The translations under genes were made by a program, and so were the position numbers. Source: Pyruvatibacter sp. (lineage in GTDB: Bacteria > Pseudomonadota > Alphaproteobacteria > CGMCC-115125). Taken from it: a stretch of DNA of 62,500 nt. The stretch covers positions 1 to 62,500 of the forward strand of contig NZ_JAVJSC010000003.1 in NCBI RefSeq assembly GCF_040219635.1. Direction: 5' to 3'. Under the pieces are notes generated by a model. That model ran no database searches. It was not told where the DNA came from and saw only the letters and a list, made by a program, of their open reading frames with translations. Positions 1-8,228 of the stretch are shown piece by piece (within the stretch, counting starts at the first letter, position 1; the number at the start of each line of letters is the position of its first letter).

Positions 1-2
1 AG

Positions 3-140
3 CGCTGCATCGGATGGCTCAAATGGTGCCGACGTGTCGCGACCCGATACGAGAAACTCGCCGAGAGCTACCTCGCCATGCTCAAGCTCGCAATGATCCA
101 ACGCTGCAACCGCTTGCTTGAGCCGTCAGACAGAACCTAG
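3..140 (+). CDS. IS5-type transposase, C-terminal fragment
   Basis: Reading from base 3 gives 45 residues ending in a TAG stop at 138-140. They include RCIGWLKWCRRVATRYEKLA followed by SYLAMLKLAMIQR and a basic tail. This pattern (an R.IG.LK.FRR.ATRY.KLA-like block, then a hydrophobic helix) is the C-terminal end of IS5-family DDE transposases, including the region after the catalytic glutamate. The 5' part lies outside the window, so whether the element is intact cannot be judged. The stop codon falls at the start of a repeat that continues to about 350. Confidence 0.75.
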   Translation, partial: RCIGWLKWCRRVATRYEKLAESYLAMLKLAMIQRCNRLLEPSDRT

Positions 141-350
141 AGCGGCGCTAGGTCAACTGGAGCGGCGCCGTCGCGCACGCCCGCCGGATTCACTCCGGCG
201 CGGCCGTGCGCAAGCGAGTGTGCGGCCGGAAGGCCGCTACGGAGCGACTGAAACTGCTCTAGAGCGGCATCGCGTCCACGGAAACGCTCCGATCGCGCAC
301 GCACGACGGATGTACGCCCGCGCGGCCGTGCGCATGTGAGTGTGCGACTG
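138..350. repeat. Two-copy repeat next to the transposase end
   Basis: Two copies start with TAGAGCGGC at 138 and 260, a period of 122 bases, and both contain CGCGCGGCCGTGCGCA-like and GAGTGTGCG stretches. The first copy carries a hairpin, GCGGCC-GGAA-GGCCGC, at 222-237 and ends in GACTGAAACTGCTCTAG. The second copy lacks that hairpin. A 47-base part (216-262) matches 55791-55837 without gaps at 37 of 47 positions, and 218-237 matches 60711-60730 at 19 of 20. This may be the IS end or a separate palindromic intergenic repeat. Confidence 0.6.
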
Positions 351-404
351 AAAGCACGCGACTGAGCAATTGAGACCACTCACGAGCACGGACGACGCGG
401 GAAC

Positions 405-887
405 TCAATGATCGATAAACCCGTCCCGCGGCACGCGCCCCACGATCGCCCCGTTGCGGTCGAACGCCGTCACCTGACCCGCCCACGGCTGACGCGTGTT
501 GCCATCCTCCTTGTAGGACGCCAGTCGCGCCCGCAATTGACCCTCCGGCGAATACACCTGCACTTCACCGGACGCATTGATCTCCGCGCGGATCTCACCG
601 CCACGGTCAAGCATCTGCGTCAGACCGCCGCCGGACCCGAGACCGAACGCGATCATCGGCCGCCCCCGCGCGTCGAAGATCGTCGCCGCCCCGCCGTGGT
701 CCGTCTGCGTGAAGACCGCCATCACGCGATCGTGGTCATCGACGACCCGGAACTCCTTGGCCGCGACCGTTTCGAACTTCGTCACGTCCGTCGGCTTCGA
801 CGACTGAGCCGCCCCGCCGATCAGAAGCCCCGCCGCGAAGACGCCGCCCCCCACCGCCACGCCACGCCAGAAATCGCTCCTCTTCAT
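405..887 (-). CDS. Hypothetical exported or membrane-anchored protein
   Basis: This is a 160-residue protein that I cannot assign to a named family. Residues 9-28 form a hydrophobic segment with no clear peptidase site, preceded by MKRSDFWRG, which suggests an N-terminal membrane anchor or uncleaved signal. The rest reads as short beta-strand repeats of the type 'V.D..G..R/M.VF....G.A...FD..GR..I.FG', as in proteins of weakly repeated strands; this may be a small beta-sheet domain exposed outside the cytoplasm. It is divergent from dprA with 124 bases between them. No partner gene indicates a role. Confidence 0.75.
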   Translation of the reverse strand: MKRSDFWRGVAVGGGVFAAGLLIGGAAQSSKPTDVTKFETVAAKEFRVVDDHDRVMAVFTQTDHGGAATIFDARGRPMIAFGLGSGGGLTQMLDRGGEIRAEINASGEVQVYSPEGQLRARLASYKEDGNTRQPWAGQVTAFDRNGAIVGRVPRDGFIDH

Positions 888-1011
888 GCCATCGCTCCTT
901 TCAAGCGCAACACAGCCCGGCGCGGACGACCCGCGACCACGCCGTCAGACGCGCGGACGCCCGCGCAGGTTCCACCTCCCCTTCGCGCCCTGATCACGCT
1001 ATGCTGACCGC

Positions 1012-2190
1012 ATGAAGACTTCCGGGGAAACGACGGTCAATCTGCGCCTGCTCCAACTCACGCGCGCTCGCGGCGTCGGTCCCATCCTGGGCCGCCGACT
1101 CCTCGAGACGTTCGGGTCCGCCGATGCCGCGGTCGAGGCCTCCGAGGCGGCGCTTCGCGCCATTCGGGGCGTCGGACGTCGAAAAGCCGCGGACCTCAGA
1201 CGCGCCCTCCACGACGCCGAAGCGGTCGCCCGAGCCGAGATCGACGCCGCGAGCGAGCGCGGCGTGCGATTCCTGACCGGCGACGACGAGGCGTACCCCG
1301 ATCTCCTCGCCGAACTGCCCGACGCCCCGCTGATCCTCAGCGTACGAGGCCGATTGCGGCCGCACGACCAACCCGCGTGGCCCGTCGCGATCGTCGGATC
1401 GCGTCGGTGTACGCCCTACGGCGTCGAACAGGCCGAGCGATTCGCTGCGACGCTCGCGACCGCCGGACTCACGGTCGTCTCAGGCGGCGCGCGGGGCGTG
1501 GATACGGCGGCCCACCGGGCGTGCCTGCGGGCGGAGGGACACACCATCGCCGTCCTCGGCTGCGGCCTCGGACGCTGCTATCCGCCGGAGAATCGCGATC
1601 TCTTCGACGCCATCGTCGCCAACGGCGGCGCGATCGTCAGCGAATTGCCGCTGGAGACGACGCCCGCGCCGGAGAACTTTCCCGCGCGAAACCGAATCAT
1701 CTCGGGGCTGAGCCTCGGGGTCCTCGTCGTCGAAGCGCCCAAGCGATCCGGCGCCCTGATCACGGCCCGGATCGCGCTGGAGGAGCACGGCCGGGACGTC
1801 GCGGCGATCCCCGGGCGGGTCTCCGATGTCGCCGCGGCCGGCGCGAACGGGCTCATCAAGTCCGGCGAGGCCGCCCTCGTCGAAACGGCCCGCGACGTCA
1901 TCGACCTGCTGGAGACGCCCGCCCGTCATCGAATGATGGGCCGACACGACACACGCTACGCCCCGGCGCCCCTGCCTGCCGACCAACCGACCCCGCCCCG
2001 CCCCAGGGTGGATCCGTCAACCCTCTCGCCGGTGCAGCGGCAGATTCTCGATCTCCTGGAGTCGCCGCGTTCGCTGGATGAACTGGTCCGGCGCACGGAC
2101 GCCCCCCCGTCGGAGTTGCTGCCGGCCCTCACAATGCTGGAAATGCGGCAGTTGGTTCGTCGGGCCGGCGGCGCCTTCGAGCGTCTGTGA
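1012..2190 (+). CDS. dprA: DNA processing protein DprA
   Basis: The 392-residue protein has the three-part DprA layout. An N-terminal helix-hairpin-helix-like region contains TRARGVGPILGRRLL. A central Rossmann-like domain has VAIVGSRRCTPYG, SGGARGVDTAAH, ETTPAPENFPARNRIISGLS and SGALITARIALE. A C-terminal winged helix begins near LSPVQRQILDLLE. DprA loads RecA onto incoming single-stranded DNA during transformation and protects that DNA. Length and motif order are normal for the family. The gene stands alone here; its usual partner topA is not adjacent. It suggests natural transformation, which many DprA-bearing species nevertheless do not show. Confidence 0.95.
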   Translation: MKTSGETTVNLRLLQLTRARGVGPILGRRLLETFGSADAAVEASEAALRAIRGVGRRKAADLRRALHDAEAVARAEIDAASERGVRFLTGDDEAYPDLLAELPDAPLILSVRGRLRPHDQPAWPVAIVGSRRCTPYGVEQAERFAATLATAGLTVVSGGARGVDTAAHRACLRAEGHTIAVLGCGLGRCYPPENRDLFDAIVANGGAIVSELPLETTPAPENFPARNRIISGLSLGVLVVEAPKRSGALITARIALEEHGRDVAAIPGRVSDVAAAGANGLIKSGEAALVETARDVIDLLETPARHRMMGRHDTRYAPAPLPADQPTPPRPRVDPSTLSPVQRQILDLLESPRSLDELVRRTDAPPSELLPALTMLEMRQLVRRAGGAFERL

Positions 2191-3112
2191 CCCCTGATCC
2201 GGGCATGGACGCCGATGCCGCACCCCACTGTGAGACCACAGGAAGGGGTCTCCCCAACCGCCCCCGAAAAACTTTTGCCAAACCCCTTGCCGTGCGGCCA
2301 CTGATTGGGTATCGTACGCCAAACACTGCTTTGTCTGGATTTTGGCAACGCAACAGTCAGCAAACACCGAGGCCTGCGGACGGCCTCGGAGCGCGTCCGG
2401 AGGGACGTGCAGACCACGGAAGGCGGCGAACGATGGCTTCGGGATCACGACACCAACGCGGCGAGATGCGGGCGAAGGCTCTGCGGCGCGGCGTTCGGGC
2501 GTGGGCTGATCCGTCGATCGTTCATCCGACCGTGGCGACCAAGCAACACCTCGACGGGTCCACTGCGCGGCGGAGTCCGGCAGCACGAACTTCTCCGTCG
2601 GCGCGATGCGTCGGCGTGGCGGTCGTTGCTCGTCCTCTCGACTGCGAGGTTGGTCATGGGTGATCTGTCTCCGATTCTTCGACTCGGTCCCGGCGGCGAC
2701 TTCCGTCGGGTCTGGGCGTCCGACGACGCCGGGCGTCTTCACGCCTGTGATGAGGCGTCCGATCGCGACGCGTCTTCCGGCGGCCGCTGGTTTGGTCGGC
2801 GGCGCTCGCGAGATCGCGTCGCCGCCGTCGCGACCGGCTCGGACGCGGTGGAGTTGTCGGCCCCGGCCATCGCGGCCGGCGCCTGGCTCGCCGCGTCCCG
2901 TGTGTTGGATATGCAAAGCGCCGCCAACGCGGCGACCGGGCGCCTTGTGCGTCAGTTGATGGAGCGAGCGAGCGTGCGTGGAGCGTCCGCGTCGTCGTCT
3001 CGCCTGTGTTTCGCGGGATCGACCGTCGCCTGCGAAGCGTCCTCCCGACCGGGCGCACGCTCGAGTTCGCGTCCTCTGAACACCTTCCCCCTCGACGGAA
3101 TGGAGTGCTCCA
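2191..3112. other. 922-base tract upstream of lexA without a supported gene
   Basis: No frame gives a recognisable protein. A hairpin with an 8-bp stem, CCGAGGCC/GGCCTCGG, sits at 2367-2389. TTGCCG at 2287 and TATCGT at 2310, 17 bases apart, could form a promoter reading toward lexA, which would imply a leader of almost 800 bases. From 2656 one plus-strand frame has GC-rich third positions and an amphipathic stretch (SAPAIAAGAWLAASRVL), but it runs on without a stop about 200 bases into lexA in another frame. It may be a decayed gene. Confidence 0.4.
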
Positions 3113-3730
3113 ATGAACCTCACGCCGAAGCAACTCAAGATTCTTCAGCTCATCCGCGACAGTCGGGTGCGTTGTGGCTATTCCCCGACCATGCAGGAAC
3201 TCGCCGATCAGCTCGGCGTCAGCAAGGTCACGGTCTTCGAGCACGTCGAGGCGCTCATCAAGAAGGGCGCGCTCACGCGCGAGCCGAACAAGGCACGCTC
3301 TTTGTCCATTGCTGAAGGAGTCGCACTTCCCGACGAGGAGCAGCCGCTGCGCTTCCCGCTCGTCGGGAAGATAGCCGCGGGCTACCCCATCGAGAAGTTC
3401 GAGAACCGCGATCAGCTTGACCTCACCGACCTCTTCGGCCCGGCCATGGGACACGTCAACGCGACGTTCGCCCTGCGCGTGGACGGCGACTCGATGCGCG
3501 ACGAAGGCATCTTCGACGGCGACTACGTGATCGTCGAGCGCAAGGAGTCCGCCCACAATGGCCAGCGCGTCGTCGCCCTGCTCCCCAACGGCGAGACGAC
3601 CCTCAAGACCTACTACAAGGAAGACGACCACATCCGCCTCCAGCCCGCAAACCCTGATTTCGAGCCGATCCGCGTCAAGGACTGCAAGATCCAGGGCATC
3701 GTCGTGGGCGTGCTGCGCCGGTACGAATGA
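3113..3730 (+). CDS. lexA: LexA repressor
   Basis: The protein is 205 residues, a typical LexA length. Residues 1-65 form the winged helix DNA-binding domain (LTPKQLKILQLI, then YSPTMQELADQLGVSKVTVF). The self-cleavage site is the canonical Ala89-Gly90 in GKIAAGYP. The catalytic pair is Ser127 in GDSM and Lys165 in TTLKTYY. LexA represses DNA-damage genes until RecA filaments stimulate its autocleavage. The ATG is preceded by GGAG. I found no obvious palindromic operator just upstream, but LexA boxes vary between phyla and I do not know the one used here. Confidence 0.96.
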   Translation: MNLTPKQLKILQLIRDSRVRCGYSPTMQELADQLGVSKVTVFEHVEALIKKGALTREPNKARSLSIAEGVALPDEEQPLRFPLVGKIAAGYPIEKFENRDQLDLTDLFGPAMGHVNATFALRVDGDSMRDEGIFDGDYVIVERKESAHNGQRVVALLPNGETTLKTYYKEDDHIRLQPANPDFEPIRVKDCKIQGIVVGVLRRYE

Positions 3731-3818
3731 GACGGTCCGCTCCCGCCGCACTCCGAACGCGGCGGCGACCGGCCGAATCAGTGAATGCGACCGCCCCGAA
3801 GGGTGCGCCCGCGCGATG

Positions 3819-3916
3819 GCGTGGTTCATCGAGTGTAGTTCATCGGATGTGATTCTTCGGGCGTGGTTCGTCGAGTGTGGTTCTTCGGGCGTGGTTCGTC
3901 GAGTGTGGTTCGTCGG
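3819..3916. repeat. Tandem repeat, seven 14-base units
   Basis: Seven consecutive 14-base units follow the consensus GTGTGGTTCGTCGG, alternating between variants ending CGA and CGG. Units begin at 3819 and every 14 bases to 3903. A 14-base period is not a multiple of three, which argues against a coding origin. The repeat lies 88 bases past the lexA stop. Confidence 0.9.
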
Positions 3917-3956
3917 CGACAACATCCAACACAAGTCGCGCGGCGCAGGCCGCGGG

Positions 3957-4440
3957 CGGCGTGGGTGATGCGACTCGCCCGGGGCGCGGGACGCGCGGGA
4001 GTCGGGCGTGATGCGACTTGCCCGGGGACGCGTGCGTGTTTGCGATTCGCGCGGGGCGCGGGGCGCGGGGCGCGTGGGGTGATTGACGCAGGGTGCGGGC
4101 GCATGCTGTTTTGCGATTCGCGCGGTGCGGGGCGCGTGGGGCAATTGACGCAGGGTGCGGGCGCGTGCTGTTTTGCGATTCGCGCGGGGTGCGATTGACA
4201 CGGGGTGCGGGCGCGTGCTGTTTTGCGATTCGCGCGGGGTGCGGGGCGCGTGGGGTGATTGACGCAGGGTGCGGGCGCATGCTGTTTTGCGATTCGCGCG
4301 GGGTGCGGGCGCAATAGGGCTCGCCCGGCGCGGGGTGCGACTGACGCGGGGTGCGGGCGCGTGCGTGTCTGCGATTCGCGCGGGGTGCGGGGCCAGAGAT
4401 GCGATTGACGCGGGGTGCAGGTGATGGGGTTCGCGGGCGA
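3957..4440. repeat. Degenerate tandem repeat with units of about 50-62 bases
   Basis: Copies of a unit containing TGCTGTTTTGCGATTCGCGC, GGGGTGCGGGGCGCG and ATTGACGCAGGGTGCGGG repeat across this tract. Four copies between about 4080 and 4310 are nearly identical; those near 4025 and 4360 are diverged. One unit is shortened to about 50 bases. Long frames are open on both strands, but they only reflect the low base complexity and resemble no protein. The tract separates lexA from the convergent gene at 4766. Confidence 0.85.
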
Positions 4441-4498
4441 CGCGCGCACGATTGGCTCGGACGGCTCTTGAGCGCCGAAATGGCCCGGGTCGCCCCCC

Positions 4499-4528
4499 GG
4501 GGGGGGCGGGCGCGGGGGGGGCGGGGGG
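4499..4528 (+). other. G-run cluster, potential G-quadruplex
   Basis: Runs of 8, 3, 8 and 6 G are separated by 1-3 bases on the plus strand, and six C directly precede the first run. This meets the usual sequence pattern for a four-tract quadruplex. It lies between the tandem repeats and the 3' end of the gene at 4766. Confidence 0.6.
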
Positions 4529-4694
4529 TGCGAGGGGAGCGGCGCATGGCGATGGTCGGCACGGTGACGCACGGAAGGCCGGGCCGCTCTCAAAGCGGAA
4601 GACGCCGTGTGCCGCGCAGGGCGCAGACCGCATCGCGAATGACCTGCCTCCCAAGGGCAGTCGCGCGCAAGCACGCCGGGCTTGCCGTCTGATG

Positions 4695-4726
4695 CAGGCC
4701 CCACCGCCCATGTGCGATGGGGCCTG
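4695..4726 (-). terminator. Hairpin downstream of the 4766 gene, possible terminator
   Basis: CAGGCCCCA at 4695-4703 pairs perfectly with TGGGGCCTG at 4718-4726 around a 14-base loop, 40 bases past the stop of the minus-strand gene. No T-run follows on the minus strand, so an intrinsic terminator is possible but not typical. Confidence 0.35.
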
Positions 4727-4765
4727 ACGGACCACGGGGCCGTCCGTCTCAAGCGCCCGGTCAGT

Positions 4766-7570
4766 TCACTCTGTGCCCGTGCACACGTTCCCCCAGTTGG
4801 CGAGCACGAGATTCAGGTCGTCGAAGTCCACGAAGCCGTCGCCGGTGACATCGCCGAATTGACCGGGCGGCACAAAGTTCGTCCAATGCGCCAGCACCAG
4901 ATTCAGATCGTCGAAGTCAACAACGCCATTCCCGTCCGCGTCCCCCGGGCACGCCGGCGGCGCCTGCACAAAAATCTTCGCCCCCGTGCCGAAGGGCGTG
5001 TCCGGGATGAACGCCTGAATGAACTCGATGCCGGGCGCCAGCGGAACGAACTGGGCGATGGCCTGACCATTGATGTTCGTGATCAACGTCGTGTCCCCAC
5101 CGCCCGGCGACACCTGACCATTCAGAAACTGGATGTTGCCGGACGGCGCGGTGAAGACAATCGGCACCTCCGGTTGCGGCAATCCGTTCGCACCTGTCTC
5201 AACAACCATCGTCACCACGTCACCCACATCCGGATCAAACGGCGTCACGGAAATCAGGTCGAGCCACTCCGGGGGATAGATGCAGAACCAGCACGTCTGC
5301 GGATCAATGCAGTCCGGGATCGACACCAGGTTGTCGTCGAGCACATCCACCGTCAGGTGGAAGATGCCCGCCTCCGGGCAGTTGTGCACGACCTGATCAT
5401 TGGCGCCGCCGACGATGTCGGTGGTGAACGCGCCGGTGTGACCCAGCCCGTCGCCATCGGACCGGTTCGGACAGTCCGGACCCACCTCGTAGTTGTACGT
5501 CGAGACAAAGTGATACGTCCGTGTTGGCGGATCGATCAGCGTGACGTCGTCGCCCACGAAATACACCAGCCGGTCCACGCCGACGCTGATCTCCGAGTCC
5601 GTCGCATCGAACATGCACGTCTCGAACGGATCCGGGTTGTGGCCGTCGCCGTCCGTGTCCTCGCCGCCGTCGAAGTCCCCGTCGCCGCCGGTCATCATGT
5701 GCGTGTCGGAATCGCAGTCGCCTTCGGCCCGCAGCATGTCGCCGTCAATGTCGGGGAACATGAGCGCGTCGTTGTTGTGTCCCGCGTGGTAAGTGTCGTG
5801 AAAGACGTAGTTGCGGATGTCACTCTTGTCGGCGACCTGGTCGTCGTCCGAGTCTGTGTCATTGTGCACGCAGTCGAAGTTTCGCGGCATTTGCTCGTCG
5901 AAGTCCACGATCCCGTCGCCGTCGCCGTCGTTGGTGACGGCCGCTTCCTGGTTGCGCCCCATGATCGCGCCCGCCGGGAGCGTGAAGTACCCGCCGGCGC
6001 CCCACCCCGCGCCGTCCGGCTGCCACGTTCCGTGAGCGAACCATGATCGCGTCCCCGGCCACGGGTTGGCGATTTCGACGAGTTGCGCAACGACCGAGCC
6101 ATCGGCGATGTTCGTCACCTCGGCGTAGCCGTGCAGCACGGTCGCGTGATTCCGTCCGTCGATGTACACCGGGCGGCCCGCGTCCACTTCCGTCTTGATC
6201 GTCGCGAACGTCGGCTTCCCGGCGGTGCGGGTGATGGCGCCCGCGCCGAGTTGCAGCGCCCACGCGTATGCCGCGGACCGCTGGTTGAGGAACGTGCCGC
6301 TGTTGTGCCCGAGGTCCCCCTCCGGCTCCGCGGTGCTGGCGTTGAACATGCGATAGGAAACGCGATCCTGCGACATGTCGCCGCCGTAGCGGTTGTTGAC
6401 CATCGCGATGGAGGCCCGTGAGCAGTACCACGAGCAGTGCTCGCAATTCGGCACGTGCGCGACCGTCTGTGCGTGCGTGCCGTCCCACGGTCCGTTGGCG
6501 CCGACCGTCTCGGAGCAGCCCGGTCGGGCGTCGGTGTCGCCATTGCGCAGCGTGTTGTTCCAGACGCAGAGGATCTGCGTGTCCTTGTGCTGAATGAGGG
6601 GCGTGAATGAGGGCACGGATCCGGTGCTGATCATGAAGCCTCGGTCCTGGCCGTCGCCGCGGGTGATGGGCGCGTCCCACAGGCGGAGGAACGTCCATGC
6701 GGGTCCGCCGTCGCGCGGCTGTCCGGCGATGGTCGGCGTCACGCGCCAGTGCCAGACGCCGTCGGCGAGTCCGGCGACCGCCGCGCTGGTTGTGCCGGGC
6801 GTGTTCACGGATGCGTCCACGGAACCGAACGCGGGATCGTCATCGATCTCCAGCAGGTAGTTCGTGGCGCCGGGCACGGCGTTCCACTCGAGCGTGTCCT
6901 CACCGTCGAGCATCGCGGCGCCCTGCGGCGGCTCGAACTGGATCGGGTTCGACATGGACTGCAGGCTGCCGGTGGTCTGATACGCGCCCCAGTCGAGGCC
7001 GCGCCAATCGGTGGCGTCGTCGTTGTCGAGTCCGTCGATGTGGCGCGCGAGGAAGTTGAGCGCGGATCCGGCGAGCGTCACCGCGTCGTTGAGCGGCCAG
7101 ATGCCGGCGATGTCCGCCTCGACGTGCGCGGCGCCGACGGGCGCGAGGCCGTCCGGCGACCACGCGACGTAGTCCGCGATGGCGGCGACCCCGGGATCGC
7201 CGGGGTAGTACGCGCAGCCGTCGCTGAGATCGAGGTCCGAGGGCGGCCCGGCGTGCCAGGTGCCCTCGCCATCGGTGAAGTCGAGGTCATCGACGCCGTT
7301 GTCGAAGACGACGAGCAGGTGGGAGTCGGGCGGCATGGTGACGACCCCGAAGCGTGCGATCTCGTTCTTGTCGGCGTCGGTGAGGGCGTGATCGAAGAGA
7401 TCGGCCGGCCCCGCGGTCCCGTTGAAGAGTTCGACGGCGACGGGCAGTTCGCCCCCCTGCGGACTGACGCCGCCGGAGAGTTGAACTTCGTTGATGACGA
7501 CCTGCGCAGAGGCGCCGGACGCGGCCGCGACGATCGCGACGACCACGGAAAGGTTCTCGGACATCCGCAT
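4766..7570 (-). CDS. Secreted C39-like peptidase with calcium-binding C-terminal repeats
   Basis: The 934-residue protein starts with a signal peptide (cleavage probable after ASGASA, residue 22). Residues 23-200 resemble a lamin-tail-type domain (VVINEVQLSGG; VELFNGTAG). A fibronectin-like stretch follows at about 205-300. Residues 370-510 look like a C39-type papain-fold peptidase: Cys383 in WYCSRASIAM, His475 or His480 in GRNHATVLHGY, and Asn502 in NPWPG. Acidic DxDxDG calcium-binding repeats come next, then Ig-like regions. Two EF-hand/dockerin-like repeats (GNGVVDFDDLNLVLAHW and a near copy) end the protein. It is probably exported and surface-bound; the substrate is unknown. The peptidase call rests on motif order only. 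Confidence 0.75.
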   Translation of the reverse strand: MRMSENLSVVVAIVAAASGASAQVVINEVQLSGGVSPQGGELPVAVELFNGTAGPADLFDHALTDADKNEIARFGVVTMPPDSHLLVVFDNGVDDLDFTDGEGTWHAGPPSDLDLSDGCAYYPGDPGVAAIADYVAWSPDGLAPVGAAHVEADIAGIWPLNDAVTLAGSALNFLARHIDGLDNDDATDWRGLDWGAYQTTGSLQSMSNPIQFEPPQGAAMLDGEDTLEWNAVPGATNYLLEIDDDPAFGSVDASVNTPGTTSAAVAGLADGVWHWRVTPTIAGQPRDGGPAWTFLRLWDAPITRGDGQDRGFMISTGSVPSFTPLIQHKDTQILCVWNNTLRNGDTDARPGCSETVGANGPWDGTHAQTVAHVPNCEHCSWYCSRASIAMVNNRYGGDMSQDRVSYRMFNASTAEPEGDLGHNSGTFLNQRSAAYAWALQLGAGAITRTAGKPTFATIKTEVDAGRPVYIDGRNHATVLHGYAEVTNIADGSVVAQLVEIANPWPGTRSWFAHGTWQPDGAGWGAGGYFTLPAGAIMGRNQEAAVTNDGDGDGIVDFDEQMPRNFDCVHNDTDSDDDQVADKSDIRNYVFHDTYHAGHNNDALMFPDIDGDMLRAEGDCDSDTHMMTGGDGDFDGGEDTDGDGHNPDPFETCMFDATDSEISVGVDRLVYFVGDDVTLIDPPTRTYHFVSTYNYEVGPDCPNRSDGDGLGHTGAFTTDIVGGANDQVVHNCPEAGIFHLTVDVLDDNLVSIPDCIDPQTCWFCIYPPEWLDLISVTPFDPDVGDVVTMVVETGANGLPQPEVPIVFTAPSGNIQFLNGQVSPGGGDTTLITNINGQAIAQFVPLAPGIEFIQAFIPDTPFGTGAKIFVQAPPACPGDADGNGVVDFDDLNLVLAHWTNFVPPGQFGDVTGDGFVDFDDLNLVLANWGNVCTGTE

Positions 7571-7703
7571 GGCTGAACTCCCAGTTGTTGACGGCCCATC
7601 GAAGAGCCCTCATTGTGGGGGATCGGCGCGGCGGATCCAAGAACAAAGTTCTGAGCGCAGGTTGTGGGCCGTTCCGGAAGGGGTGGACGGTATAAATGCA
7701 CCT

Positions 7704-8228
7704 ATGGCGTCAGAGGGCCCGATTCCGGCATCGCTTGTGACCGACATCCGTCGGCAGCTGCACCACATTGCGGAGCAGCATTTTCGCGGCGAGCGGTCCG
7801 GTCACACGCTTCAACCGACGGCGATCGCCAACGAGGTCTGGATTCGGCTGCTGGCGCAGGATGAGCTTCATTTCGAGCATCCCGCGGCGTTCAAGGCGTG
7901 GGCGTCGATGGCGGTGCGGCACATTCTCGTGGATCACGCCCGGCGCAAGATGGCCAAGAAGCGTGGCGGCGATCGAACGCGCGTCGCCCTGACGGATCAG
8001 GCGGCGGCCGACGACATCGATGTGCTGGCGTTGAATGACGCGCTGGAGGCGTTGCAGGACGCACATGAGCGTTCCGCGCGTGTCGTGGAAATGCGCTTCT
8101 TCGGTGGCATGACTGATGCGGAGATTGCCGCGGAACTCGGCGTGTCGGATCGGACGGTCCGAAACGACTGGCGATTCGCCCGCGGCTGGCTCCGTGACGC
8201 GCTTGCGGAGGATCAGAAGGCGCCCTGA
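7704..8228 (+). CDS. ECF-type RNA polymerase sigma factor
   Basis: This 174-residue protein has region 2 (LQPTAIANEVWIRLL, then AFKAWASMAVRHILVDHARRK) and region 4 (VVEMRFFGGMTDAEIAAELGVSDRTVRNDW). The HILVDHARRK and KKRGG block is typical of the ECF subgroup that planctomycetes pair with Ser/Thr kinases. An upstream in-frame extension exists, but this ATG fits the family start. The stop overlaps the next start by one base (TGATG), so the pair is probably translationally coupled. The adjacent kinase, rather than an anti-sigma factor, is the likely regulator. Confidence 0.92.
   Translation: MASEGPIPASLVTDIRRQLHHIAEQHFRGERSGHTLQPTAIANEVWIRLLAQDELHFEHPAAFKAWASMAVRHILVDHARRKMAKKRGGDRTRVALTDQAAADDIDVLALNDALEALQDAHERSARVVEMRFFGGMTDAEIAAELGVSDRTVRNDWRFARGWLRDALAEDQKAP

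Noticed and set aside
2305..3315. Plus-strand open frame of about 330 codons before lexA
   Set aside because: It has no recognisable domain and overlaps 200 bases of lexA in a different frame; kept only as a possible decayed gene.
3957..4440. Possible CRISPR array
   Set aside because: Units are directly tandem and degenerate with no unique spacers of constant length, and no cas genes are near.
2654..4735. Long open frame on the minus strand rich in Arg, Pro, His and Ala
   Set aside because: It crosses lexA in antisense and the tandem repeats; its repetitive residues simply reflect the 14- and 60-base DNA repeats, and other frames are just as open.
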